From an uncultured Clostridia bacterium (lineage in GTDB: Bacteria; Bacillota; Clostridia; Christensenellales; Aristaeellaceae): a stretch of DNA of 27,640 nt. Location of the stretch: positions 1 through 27,640 of the forward strand of contig CAKUAV010000020.1 in NCBI GenBank assembly GCA_934636425.1, in the 5' to 3' direction. Under the pieces are notes generated by a model. It was not told the origin of the DNA, ran no database searches, and saw nothing but the letters and a program-made list of their open reading frames with translations. Shown piece by piece: positions 1-6,183 of the stretch. The position numbers were made by a program, and so were the translations under genes. Position 1 is the stretch's first letter; each line of letters opens with the position of its first letter.

Positions 1-185
1 GGATAGACGACCTGCTTGGCCTGCGCGGTGTTCCACGCGTCGACCGTATGGCCGATGATTGTGTGGCCGCTGGCGCTGGCGTCCTTGCCGACATAATAGC
101 CGGTGCAGGCGAGAGCGGTGCTGCAGGAGAAGGTCAAAACGGCGACGAGCAGAAACGAGGCCAGGCGTTTCATCGTGCGATTCAT
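1..185 (-). CDS. Secreted C69-family dipeptidase-like protein, N-terminal part
   Basis: The gene runs off the left edge; 61 codons are visible. The protein starts with a basic stretch and a hydrophobic signal segment (residues 6-26) ending in STALA, directly followed by CTGYYVGKDASASG, which matches the mature N-terminus of peptidase family C69 (typically C-T-x-x-x-V-G-K-x-A-S-x-D/S-G). In that family the first Cys of the mature chain is the nucleophile, so signal peptidase cleavage before Cys27 would itself expose the catalytic residue. The family hydrolyses dipeptides and short peptides. I chose the ATG at 185 because an AGAGGTG ribosome binding site lies 7-8 nt upstream; an ATG at 191 is too close to it. 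The rest of the enzyme is outside the window, so activity cannot be judged. Confidence 0.8.
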   Translation of the reverse strand, partial: MNRTMKRLASFLLVAVLTFSCSTALACTGYYVGKDASASGHTIIGHTVDAWNTAQAKQVVY

Positions 186-200
186 CAACATACACCTCTA

Positions 201-266
201 TTATATTGTAAATTTGAGGGATTTTGCTTTCGGTGGAATGGCACGGAAAGCGTCGCGCCGTTTCAT
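201..266 (-). CDS. Possible 21-codon leader ORF upstream of the C69 peptidase
   Basis: Between the promoter at 293-321 and the peptidase start lies a short ORF that opens with ATG at 266, has a GGAGG motif 7 nt upstream and stops with TAA 15 nt before the peptidase ATG. The product would be MKRRDAFRAIPPKAKSLKFTI: basic, with no recognisable domain. Its strong ribosome binding site and its position suggest either a translated leader peptide or a coupling device. With only 21 codons, coincidence is possible. Confidence 0.35.
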   Translation of the reverse strand: MKRRDAFRAIPPKAKSLKFTI

Positions 267-292
267 CGTGGATCCTCCGTCGGATTGCAGCT

Positions 293-321
293 ATTATACG
301 GCTGTATACGGCATAAATCAA
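293..321 (-). promoter_or_regulatory. Sigma-A-type promoter of the C69 peptidase
   Basis: On the minus strand, -35 TTGATT (321-316) and -10 TATAAT (298-293) are separated by exactly 17 bp. Transcription would start near 286, leaving a leader of about 100 nt that contains the short ORF at 201-266. Confidence 0.75.
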
Positions 322-474
322 CGCATATTCGTAAATTTGCGCATATTATTTCATGAAGTTGATTATCGATCGATGAAGAGTGTGGCGAAAATGCGGCAGC
401 GCAAGAAAAAGGACTCCACTTTTTCTGAAAAAGCAGAGCCCCTGATTGCGCCTGATGTGTACTTGAGATGAATT

Positions 475-1614
475 TTACTCGGCCGCCCAGACGGTTTCGC
501 CGGCGATGATGGTCTCGGACACGGCGAAGTTTTCGTCGGCGAGTATGATGTCGGCGTCCTTGCCGGCCTCCAGCGAGCCCTTGGTCTTGTCAAGGCCGAT
601 GCACTTGGCAGCGTTGATCGAGGCCATGCGCACGATCTGCTCGAGCGGCAGATTGGTGTGCTCGCGCATATTGCGCACGGCGTTGTTGAGCTTGAGCACG
701 CTGCCGGCGATTGTGCCGTCGGCCAGGCGGCATTCTATGCCCTTGAGGAAGAACGGCTGTCCGCCCAGCGTGTATTCGCCGTCCTCAAGGCCGCCCGCGC
801 GGGTGCAGTCGGTGATGAGGATCAGGTTGTCGCCCTTGACCTTGGCCACCAGGCCGAACAGATCGGGGCTGATGTGGAATGTGTCGGCGATCAGCTCGGT
901 GCTGACGCGGTCGTCGGCCAGAGACGCGCCGACCACGCCGGGGTCGCGGTGATTGAGGGGCGTCATGGCGTTGAACAGATGGGTGGCGTGGCGTATGCCC
1001 GCCTCGATGCCGGCCTTGGCGGTCTCATAGTTGGCGGCGGTGTGTCCCATCGACATGAGTATGCCGGTCTTTTCGGTCACCTCGCGGATGCAGTCCAGCG
1101 CGCCGGGCATTTCGGGGGCGATCGTGGCGATGCGGATGACGTCGCTGTTTTCGATCAGGAAGGGGGCGTCGGCGGGGCGGATGTACTCCACGGCCTGAGC
1201 GCCCTTCTTGGAGGGATTGATGAACGGCCCCTCGGCGTGAACGCCCATGACCTGCGCGCCCTTGGGGTTGTTCTTTTTGTCCATGAGCGTGCGCACGGCG
1301 TCGAAGGCGCGGTGCAGCTCGTCGTAGGACACGGTCATTGTGGTGGGCAGCCAGGCGGTGACGCCGTTTTTGACGATGCCCTCGGCCATTTTGCGGATGC
1401 CCTCGACGCTGCCGTCGGAGGTGTCCTCGCCCAGATAGCCGTGGATGTGTATGTCCACCAGGCCGGGCGCGACATAGCGGCCTTTCGCGTCGATGATCTC
1501 CGCGCCCTGCGGCACGGTTTCGCTCAGGCCGATGATCTTTTCATCGAAGAGCAGCGCGCGCCCCTCGACGATGGAGTCGGGCAGTATGATTTTTCCGTTG
1601 ACGATGGCTTTCAT
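475..1614 (-). CDS. nagA: N-acetylglucosamine-6-phosphate deacetylase
   Basis: The 379-residue product is the usual length for NagA, the cytosolic amidohydrolase that converts N-acetylglucosamine-6-phosphate to glucosamine-6-phosphate and acetate in amino-sugar and cell-wall recycling. Visible motifs are the metal-site HIHG (56-59), HAEGPFINP with Glu128, GHT with His191, HATHLFNAM with His212, and LITDC with the catalytic Asp269. The start at 1614 (MKAIVNGK) is supported by AAGGAGA 9 nt upstream; the reading frame stays open further upstream but that part overlaps the promoter at 1728-1756. No nagB or sugar transporter gene is adjacent, so the enzyme appears to be a single-gene unit with its own promoter. 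Confidence 0.95.
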   Translation of the reverse strand: MKAIVNGKIILPDSIVEGRALLFDEKIIGLSETVPQGAEIIDAKGRYVAPGLVDIHIHGYLGEDTSDGSVEGIRKMAEGIVKNGVTAWLPTTMTVSYDELHRAFDAVRTLMDKKNNPKGAQVMGVHAEGPFINPSKKGAQAVEYIRPADAPFLIENSDVIRIATIAPEMPGALDCIREVTEKTGILMSMGHTAANYETAKAGIEAGIRHATHLFNAMTPLNHRDPGVVGASLADDRVSTELIADTFHISPDLFGLVAKVKGDNLILITDCTRAGGLEDGEYTLGGQPFFLKGIECRLADGTIAGSVLKLNNAVRNMREHTNLPLEQIVRMASINAAKCIGLDKTKGSLEAGKDADIILADENFAVSETIIAGETVWAAE

Positions 1615-1696
1615 ATTGGCATGTCTCCTTTGATGTGTTGTGGCATGGAATCGCGCTAAAGGCCGGCGCATGGCCGGGCCTGTTCTGTGTGCGGAA

Positions 1697-1710
1697 AGGG
1701 AATTTTCCCT
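1697..1710. promoter_or_regulatory. Palindrome just downstream of the nagA transcription start
   Basis: AGGGAA and TTCCCT arms around a 2-bp centre form a symmetric 14-bp site about 11 bp into the expected nagA transcript. Its location and symmetry fit a repressor operator, but no repressor gene is nearby to match it to. Confidence 0.35.
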
Positions 1711-1727
1711 CTCGTTTTTCTCTATTG

Positions 1728-1756
1728 AGTATAGCACATACGCCGTGGAGTGTCAA
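1728..1756 (-). promoter_or_regulatory. nagA: Sigma-A-type promoter of nagA
   Basis: Minus strand: a perfect -35 TTGACA (1756-1751), a 17-bp spacer, and -10 TATACT (1733-1728). Transcription would begin near 1721, giving a leader of about 107 nt before the nagA start. Confidence 0.85.
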
Positions 1757-1792
1757 ATGCGAAAACGGGATTCGGACGCGGCGAAAAGGGCG

Positions 1793-1821
1793 CTGACAGT
1801 CTGTGTTAAAAATGATACATT
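1793..1821 (+). promoter_or_regulatory. Promoter of the small membrane protein gene
   Basis: CTGACA (1793-1798), a 17-bp spacer and TACATT (1816-1821) with an extended -10 TG at 1813-1814. It points away from the nagA promoter 37 bp to its left, so the two genes are divergently transcribed. Confidence 0.5.
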
Positions 1822-1855
1822 ATAAATGAAATAACGCGGCAGGAGGGATGGGAGC

Positions 1856-2197
1856 GTGGACAACGATAAAAACACGAAGGCCACCGCTGAAAAGGCGCGC
1901 GGGGCGCTCAGGCGGCTGCTTAATCTCGAGGGCATGACGATAGAGGCGATCTGCCGGGCGCTGTTCATTGCCGGGCTGTTTTTCGTGCTGAAGGCGGCCT
2001 GTCTGTTCGGTGCGCAGGTCTGCTCTTCGACGTATATCATGCGGGAGATTTCGGAAGGCGTGTCGGTCGGCGAGAACAACCTGCCCTTCGGCATTGCGTG
2101 CGGCGCGGCGCAGTTCATTGCGGGCGCGGCGCTCTGGCGGGCGGTCTGCGCGCTGCTTCTGAAGGGACTGCGCGCGCTTAAAAAGCGGCTGAGCTGA
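1856..2197 (+). CDS. Small membrane protein of unknown function
   Basis: A 113-residue protein with a basic, charged N-terminus (1-25), a hydrophobic segment at about residues 34-52 (ALFIAGLFFVLKAACLFG) and a second at about 78-103 (FGIACGAAQFIAGAALWRAVCALLL), ending in the basic tail KGLRALKKRLS. This suggests two membrane passes with both ends in the cytoplasm. The start is GTG, supported by AGGAGG at 1841-1846, 9 nt upstream. It has its own promoter and a good terminator, so it is a single-gene transcript. I do not recognise the family and assign no function. Confidence 0.75.
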   Translation: MDNDKNTKATAEKARGALRRLLNLEGMTIEAICRALFIAGLFFVLKAACLFGAQVCSSTYIMREISEGVSVGENNLPFGIACGAAQFIAGAALWRAVCALLLKGLRALKKRLS

Positions 2198-2205
2198 GGA
2201 GGGAC

Positions 2206-2245
2206 GCGGCGCTTGCGGCAAAAGGCTGTGAGCGCTGCTTTTTTT
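2206..2245 (+). terminator. Rho-independent terminator after the small membrane protein
   Basis: An 11-bp RNA stem with G-U pairs (2206-2216 with 2228-2238) is followed directly by seven T residues (2239-2245), eight nucleotides after the stop codon of the preceding gene. Confidence 0.75.
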
Positions 2246-2323
2246 GCACAGAATCTGGAAAAAATGCGGAAAAATGGGAAACCGGAGAGGGACATTCAGC
2301 GTCTATATAAATGAAGATGGGAG

Positions 2324-2347
2324 AAAGTATGCGCTCGTGCATACTTT
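2324..2347. repeat. Perfect 9-bp inverted repeat upstream of the SH3b gene promoter
   Basis: AAAGTATGC (2324-2332) and GCATACTTT (2339-2347) form a perfect inverted repeat with a 6-nt loop, 25 bp before the -35 box at 2373. It may be an operator or a weak second terminator; its low GC and short T-run argue against an efficient terminator. Confidence 0.4.
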
Positions 2348-2372
2348 AATAGAATTGTAATGATTGCCCGGC

Positions 2373-2401
2373 TTGACTTGAACGGGTAATGATGGCATAA
2401 T
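2373..2401 (+). promoter_or_regulatory. Sigma-A-type promoter of the SH3b protein gene
   Basis: TTGACT (2373-2378), a 17-bp spacer and CATAAT (2396-2401) lie 32 bp before the start codon. Confidence 0.75.
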
Positions 2402-2433
2402 TAAGAAAAACGACGCAAGAGAGGGGTTTCATC

Positions 2434-3177
2434 ATGAATCGCATTGCCGTGTGGGCGCGCCGCATACTGTGCGCGCTGCTCGTTGCCCTGACGCTGGGCG
2501 CATCCGTGCCGGCGCTGGCCGTTGCCCGATCCACACAGCCCGTCGCGGGCTCGTCGACGCTGGCCAAATCGGGCGATCAGTATGTCGTGACCGCCGGCGT
2601 GCTGAATATGCGCGCGGGGGCGGGGAAGGGCTATACTGTCATCAAGCATCTGCGGCGCGGCACGAAGGTGACCTATCTGTCCTCTAAGAGCGGCTGGTGG
2701 CGCGTCCGTCTCTCCGACGGAACGACCGGCTATGTGGACAAGAAGTATCTCACGCGCGTCTCTGCGGCCGACACCGGCGCATACACTGTGTTGGCCTCCA
2801 AGCTGAGCCTGCGCGCCACGCCCAACACGAAGTCGAAGCGGCTGAACACGCTCACGCGCGGCACGGTGCTCTATGTCTCCAAGCTCAACGGCGACTGGGG
2901 CTATGTGACGCACGGCGGCCAGAGCGGCTGGGTGGCGATGAAGTATCTCAAAAAAGGCGGCGAGACCAGCGCGGCCGACGTGAAGGCGGGCAAAACCTAC
3001 ACCGTCACGTGCGAGAGGCTGAACGTGCGCCGGCGCGCGAACGGATCGCGCATCGACACGCTCAAGCAGGGCGCGACTGTGCGCGTCACCCGCGTTTCGG
3101 GCGACTGGGCGTATGTGTCCTACAGCAAGGGCGGCCGTGTAAAAGAAGGCTGGGTCAGCGTGAAGTATCTGGGCTGA
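2434..3177 (+). CDS. Secreted protein with three SH3b repeats
   Basis: The 247-residue protein has a typical signal peptide (hydrophobic 11-29, cleavage likely after ALA at 27-29) and then three bacterial SH3 domains at about 48-107, 115-173 and 187-247. Each shows the family pattern: LNMRAGAGKGYTVIKHLRRGTKV, LSLRATPNTKSKRLNTL and LNVRRRANGSRIDTLKQG-type openings (shortened here), then a G-W/D-W strand, and GYVDKKYL, GWVAMKYL or GWVSVKYL at the end. SH3b domains bind peptidoglycan peptides. There is no catalytic domain, so the protein is a wall-associated binder rather than a hydrolase by itself. The ribosome binding site AGAGGGG lies 7 nt before the ATG. The mature chain is strongly basic, which fits binding to an anionic wall. 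Confidence 0.9.
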   Translation: MNRIAVWARRILCALLVALTLGASVPALAVARSTQPVAGSSTLAKSGDQYVVTAGVLNMRAGAGKGYTVIKHLRRGTKVTYLSSKSGWWRVRLSDGTTGYVDKKYLTRVSAADTGAYTVLASKLSLRATPNTKSKRLNTLTRGTVLYVSKLNGDWGYVTHGGQSGWVAMKYLKKGGETSAADVKAGKTYTVTCERLNVRRRANGSRIDTLKQGATVRVTRVSGDWAYVSYSKGGRVKEGWVSVKYLG

Positions 3178-3195
3178 CGGATGATATATCATGGA

Positions 3196-3261
3196 GAGCG
3201 CCGGGCGGCTTGTCCGGCGCTTTTTGTATGCCCGCTCTTGATTTTGTGCGGGAAGCGGGCT
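3196..3261 (+). repeat. 66-bp direct repeat, copy 1 (contains the SH3b gene terminator)
   Basis: This copy matches 3678-3743 over 66 bp with one mismatch (C at 3233, T at 3715). It contains a terminator hairpin and a -35-like TTGATT, but unlike copy 2 it is not followed by a -10 box. Confidence 0.9.
3197..3225 (+). terminator. Rho-independent terminator of the SH3b gene
   Basis: AGCGCCGG (3197-3204) pairs with CCGGCGCT (3214-3221) and is followed by TTTTT, 20 bp after the stop codon. An identical hairpin sits at 3679-3707 in the second repeat copy. Confidence 0.85.
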
Positions 3262-3677
3262 CCCCGACACTGCCACACTCTCCGGCTTTTGCTGAAATCT
3301 TTCAGTTTTCCGGGCGCGAAAACTGCAATGAAGCGATTTTCGCTCAGCCTGTCAAGAAAGTTTTGACAAGCTGCTGGACGAAAGAGCGAGTCCCAATCAC
3401 CTTGCTGCTCTTTCCGGTTTTTGATCTGGAAATAGGATTTTCCGCCGCAGAAAGTCGTTCCGTACTCACTGTACACGTTGCGGGCATGATTGGGAAGCTC
3501 GAGAGAGATTCAGTTTTCTCGAGCTCTCCGAAGGTTTTTCGACAGCCTGAGCGATTTTCGCTCTGGAAAATGAGATTTTCAATTGCAAAAATCGTCCCGC
3601 ACCCGCCGCTGGGCACGATTAAAAGTTCGAGAGGATTTCGACCCTCTCGAGCGCTCAGAGGTTTTTTCGGCAGATTG
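3262..3677. repeat. Hairpin-rich intergenic segment between the two 66-bp repeats
   Basis: No gene is seen here. The segment is lower in GC than its surroundings and packed with inverted repeats: TGTCAA/TTGACA (3350-3355, 3363-3368), AGCTCGAGA/TCTCGAGCT (about 3496-3524), GAGCGA/TCGCTC (3549-3563) and TCGAGAGG/CCTCTCGA (about 3627-3650). A 14-bp string AGCGATTTTCGCTC occurs twice (3332-3345 and 3550-3563). Three related motifs of the form GGTTTTTCGACAGCCTG occur near 3356, 3530 and 3657. This looks like a composite of dispersed intergenic repeats or a structured RNA, not a protein gene; short reading frames across it lack ribosome binding sites. Confidence 0.6.
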
Positions 3678-3743
3678 GAGCGCCGGGCGGCTTGTCCGGC
3701 GCTTTTTGTATGCCTGCTCTTGATTTTGTGCGGGAAGCGGGCT
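3678..3743 (+). repeat. 66-bp direct repeat, copy 2 (contains terminator hairpin and a -35 box)
   Basis: Second copy of the repeat at 3196-3261. Here the TTGATT inside the repeat becomes a working-looking -35, because the base after the repeat core completes TACAAT 17 bp downstream. The terminator hairpin in this copy has no gene directly before it. Confidence 0.9.
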
Positions 3744-3748
3744 ACAAT
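3720..3748 (+). promoter_or_regulatory. Sigma-A-type promoter of the M29 aminopeptidase gene
   Basis: TTGATT (3720-3725), a 17-bp spacer and TACAAT (3743-3748). The -35 and spacer lie in the 66-bp repeat; only the -10 is unique to this copy. Transcription would begin near 3755. Confidence 0.75.
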
Positions 3749-3760
3749 AGAGGCATAAAG

Positions 3761-3868
3761 CGGAGCGCGCATCAGAAGGACGCATGCGGTTTGAGACGCG
3801 CCAGGGCGCGAAGGCATCGCCTTTTTTACGGGAATTGCGGCGGACGGCTTCTTCAAATGCGCGCTCCG
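3761..3868 (+). ncRNA. Structured leader RNA with a 12-bp closing stem
   Basis: CGGAGCGCGCAT (3761-3772) is the exact reverse complement of ATGCGCGCTCCG (3857-3868). The stem would close a roughly 84-nt loop that contains smaller hairpins, including CGCGC/GCGCG and AAGGC/GCCTT followed by TTTT. It starts about 6 nt into the expected transcript and ends about 9 nt before the AAGGA ribosome binding site of the aminopeptidase. The layout resembles a cis-regulatory RNA, but it does not match a riboswitch class I can recognise by its conserved core. Confidence 0.45.
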
Positions 3869-3893
3869 GCAATGTGAAAGGACGGCTTTTATT

Positions 3894-5009
3894 ATGACTG
3901 ATCCGAGAATCAAGACACTGGCGCACAGCCTTGTGGCCTATTCCTGCGCCGTGAAGCCTGATGAAAACGTGCTGCTCGAGATGACCGGCGTGGACAGCGC
4001 CATGACGGCCGCGCTGATCGACGAGGTGTATGCCGCGGGCGCGCGCCCCTATGTCTGGCTGCGCGATCCGGCGGTGACCCGCGCCCTGATGCGGGGGCTG
4101 GACGGCGAGCAGGCCGATCTGTGGGCGGACTGCGATGCGGCGCTGATGGCGAAGATGAACGCCTATATCGGCGTACGCGGCGGCGCGAACAGCTTTGAGA
4201 TGAGCGACGTGCCCTCCGAGAAGCAGAGCCTGCACATGGTGCGCTACTGGAGCCGGGTACACGGCGATCTGCGCGTGGGTCATACGCGCTGGGCGGTGCT
4301 GCGCTGGCCCACGCCCTCCATGGCGCAGCTGGCCGGAATGTCCACCGAGGCGTTCGAGGACTACTATTTCAAGGTGTGCTGCCTGGACTATGAGAAGATG
4401 TCCCGCGCGATGGATCCGCTGGTTGAGCGCATGGAGCGCGCCGACCGCGTGCATATCGTGGGGCCGGGCACCGATCTGACATTCTCGATCAAGGGGATGC
4501 CGGCGATCAAGTGCGCGGGCGAGAGCAACATCCCCGACGGCGAGGTGTTCACCGCGCCGCTGAAGGACAGCATAAACGGCACGCTGAGCTACAACACGCC
4601 CTCGCTGCACGAGGGCTTCACGTTCGAGAACATCCGTCTGACGTTCAAGGACGGCAAAATCGTCGAGGCGACGGCCAACGATACCGAGCGCATCAACAGG
4701 GTGTTCGACATCGACGCGGGCGCGCGCTATGTGGGCGAATTTGCGCTCGGCGTGAACCCCTATGTGACCGAGGTCATGAAGGACACGCTCTTCGACGAGA
4801 AGATCGCCGGCTCCTTCCACTTTACGCCCGGCGCGTGCTACGACGAGTGCGACAACGGCAATCAGTCCGCGCTGCACTGGGATCTGGTGTGCATACAGCG
4901 CCCGGAGTATGGCGGCGGCGAGATCTGGTTTGACGACGAGCTGATCCGCAGGGACGGCCTGTTTGTGCCCGAATATCTGCACGGCCTGAATCCGGACAAT
5001 CTGAAATGA
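3894..5009 (+). CDS. M29-family metallo-aminopeptidase
   Basis: The 371-residue product matches the thermophilic aminopeptidase (AmpS/PepS, M29) family: cytosolic two-metal exopeptidases that remove N-terminal residues from peptides. The expected ligands appear in order: Glu217 in IPDGEVF, Glu282 in GEFALG, His309 in SFHFTPG, and His328 and Asp330 in ALHWD. The catalytic domain is thus intact, and the N-terminal Rossmann-like domain (1-190) with ENVLLEM is present. The ATG follows an AAGGA motif with an unusually long 11-nt spacing, and the leader carries a long-stem structure, so translation may be controlled. It is a single-gene transcript with its own promoter and terminator. Confidence 0.9.
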   Translation: MTDPRIKTLAHSLVAYSCAVKPDENVLLEMTGVDSAMTAALIDEVYAAGARPYVWLRDPAVTRALMRGLDGEQADLWADCDAALMAKMNAYIGVRGGANSFEMSDVPSEKQSLHMVRYWSRVHGDLRVGHTRWAVLRWPTPSMAQLAGMSTEAFEDYYFKVCCLDYEKMSRAMDPLVERMERADRVHIVGPGTDLTFSIKGMPAIKCAGESNIPDGEVFTAPLKDSINGTLSYNTPSLHEGFTFENIRLTFKDGKIVEATANDTERINRVFDIDAGARYVGEFALGVNPYVTEVMKDTLFDEKIAGSFHFTPGACYDECDNGNQSALHWDLVCIQRPEYGGGEIWFDDELIRRDGLFVPEYLHGLNPDNLK

Positions 5010-5015
5010 AATAAA

Positions 5016-5055
5016 GCGCCGCGCCGAAGCGAGAGCCATCGTTTCGGCGCGGCGC
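5016..5055. terminator. Strong hairpin terminator after the M29 gene
   Basis: A perfect 13-bp stem (5016-5028 with 5043-5055) starts 6 bp after the stop codon and is followed by a T-rich run (ATTTCTTTTC). The stem could also stop transcription from the minus strand. Confidence 0.8.
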
Positions 5056-5171
5056 ACATTTCTTTTCACTGTTTTCAGAAATTCATCCGTTTGAGCGGCG
5101 GAGGAATTCGGCGAACCGGGCTGAAACGGCGCGCCGCCTGCGCAGCTTTGAACGGCGCGGGCGGTTAACGA

Positions 5172-5213
5172 TGCCCGGCGGAGTAATGCGCATTGCCCGG
5201 CGGAGTAATGCGC
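5172..5213. repeat. 20-bp tandem direct repeat
   Basis: TGCCCGGCGGAGTAATGCGC occurs at 5172-5191 and again at 5194-5213, two bases apart. It lies between the ends of two converging genes. The rest of 5056-5284 holds nothing I can identify. Confidence 0.85.
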
Positions 5214-5284
5214 CGGCTTATGATTTGTGCGTTCAAGTTTCCTTTAGAGCCTGTTCTGCCGGCTTGACCAGAGCACGCCGCGGT

Positions 5285-6043
5285 TTATGTTCTGGCGCGC
5301 TTTGTGCAGGCCTTGAGATAGTCGCGCGGGGAGAGGCCGGTTTCGCGGCGAAAGACGCGGCTGAAATAGGCGGCGTCGTAAAAGCCGGACAGGAGCGCAA
5401 TTTCGTGCATGGGCATGGAGGCGGATTCGTTCTGCTCGATCAGCATGCGCGCGTGGCCGAGCCGCAGCGCCGTGAGATATTCCGTGGGCGTCTGTCCGGT
5501 TTCGCGGTGAAAGCGGCGGCGCAGATAGTCCTCGCAGTAGCCCAGCGCCGCCATGGCCGCACGCGGCGTAAATTCCGGGTCGGTAAAGCGGCGGGAGATT
5601 TCGCTCCTGAGCCGCTCGGTCAGCGGATCGGCGGGCGCGTCGTGCTCGTCCCATTCCCGCAGCAGCGCGCAGACCGCCTCGCCCAGCGCCGCGGGGAAGG
5701 GACTGTTCGGCACGCGGCGGGCGCAGGCGCTGGGCAGCAGCTCCATCAGCCGCGCCATGGCATGGTCGGAATTGTCCGAAAAGCGCAGCCGCTCGAGCGA
5801 GAAGGCGGCGTCCTCGAATCGGAAGTAAATATCCTGCCAGTGCGCGCCCGCCTCGCAGCGCTTGTTGTGCGGCGCAAAGGGCGGACAGACTGTGACTGAG
5901 CCGGGATAGAAGGGCGATTCCTCATCACAGACTGTCTCCACGCCCTCGCCCGAGAGATTGAGTATGACCTCCCAGCAGTCGTGCGCGTGAAAGCCGCATT
6001 CGCTCAGCAGCGGGGATTTTGCCGCGCCCAATACGCGCATCAT
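5285..6043 (-). CDS. AraC-family transcription regulator
   Basis: The 252-residue protein has an N-terminal cupin-like sensing half (residues about 10-90, with HAHDCWEVILNLSGEG) and a C-terminal pair of helix-turn-helix motifs. The second half shows the family pattern: AAMAALGYCEDYLRRRFHRETGQTP-type first helix pair (shortened) and then IALLSGFYDAAYFSRVFRR, ending in GLSPRDYL. Such regulators usually sense a sugar or sugar derivative. It is divergent from an oxidoreductase gene pair, its likely target. The start at 6043 is placed by GGAGGGGG 6-7 nt upstream; the next ATG at 6040 is also possible. A longer frame to 6118 would run through the promoter. Confidence 0.9.
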   Translation of the reverse strand: MMRVLGAAKSPLLSECGFHAHDCWEVILNLSGEGVETVCDEESPFYPGSVTVCPPFAPHNKRCEAGAHWQDIYFRFEDAAFSLERLRFSDNSDHAMARLMELLPSACARRVPNSPFPAALGEAVCALLREWDEHDAPADPLTERLRSEISRRFTDPEFTPRAAMAALGYCEDYLRRRFHRETGQTPTEYLTALRLGHARMLIEQNESASMPMHEIALLSGFYDAAYFSRVFRRETGLSPRDYLKACTKRART

Positions 6044-6068
6044 ACCGATCCCCCTCCTTCCTGTGCTT

Positions 6069-6097
6069 ATTATACGGCATGAGGTCGGTTTTGTCCA
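6069..6097 (-). promoter_or_regulatory. Promoter of the first AraC-family gene
   Basis: Minus strand: TGGACA (6097-6092), a 17-bp spacer and a perfect TATAAT (6074-6069). Transcription would start about 18 nt before the start codon, which rules out the longer reading frame. Confidence 0.75.
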
Positions 6098-6137
6098 TAA
6101 ACTGGTCGATATTTTCATTTCTGATTTTCGAACTGCG

Positions 6138-6146
6138 TGATATGAT
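6138..6146 (+). promoter_or_regulatory. Extended -10 element ahead of the first oxidoreductase gene
   Basis: TGATATGAT gives an extended -10 (TGn plus TATGAT) 38 bp before the start codon. No good -35 is found 17 bp upstream, which would suit a promoter that needs an activator such as the divergent AraC protein. Confidence 0.4.
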
Positions 6147-6183
6147 AAATATGATTGAAAGCGATGTAAACGGGGGCGTGACT

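Noticed and set aside
200..205. TATAAT on the minus strand close to the C69 start as a promoter
   Set aside because: It would put the transcription start on top of the ribosome binding site and has no matching -35; the promoter at 293-321 is far better.
3262..3677. A T-box or known riboswitch in the gene-free segment
   Set aside because: The conserved T-box sequence and the cores of common riboswitch classes were not found; the hairpins are repeat-like.
3579..5069. A 496-residue open frame on the minus strand across the M29 gene
   Set aside because: Antisense shadow that also runs through the terminator and the structured leader of the real gene.
5172..5213. Start of a CRISPR array
   Set aside because: The two 20-bp repeats are separated by only 2 bp, with no spacers and no cas genes in the window.
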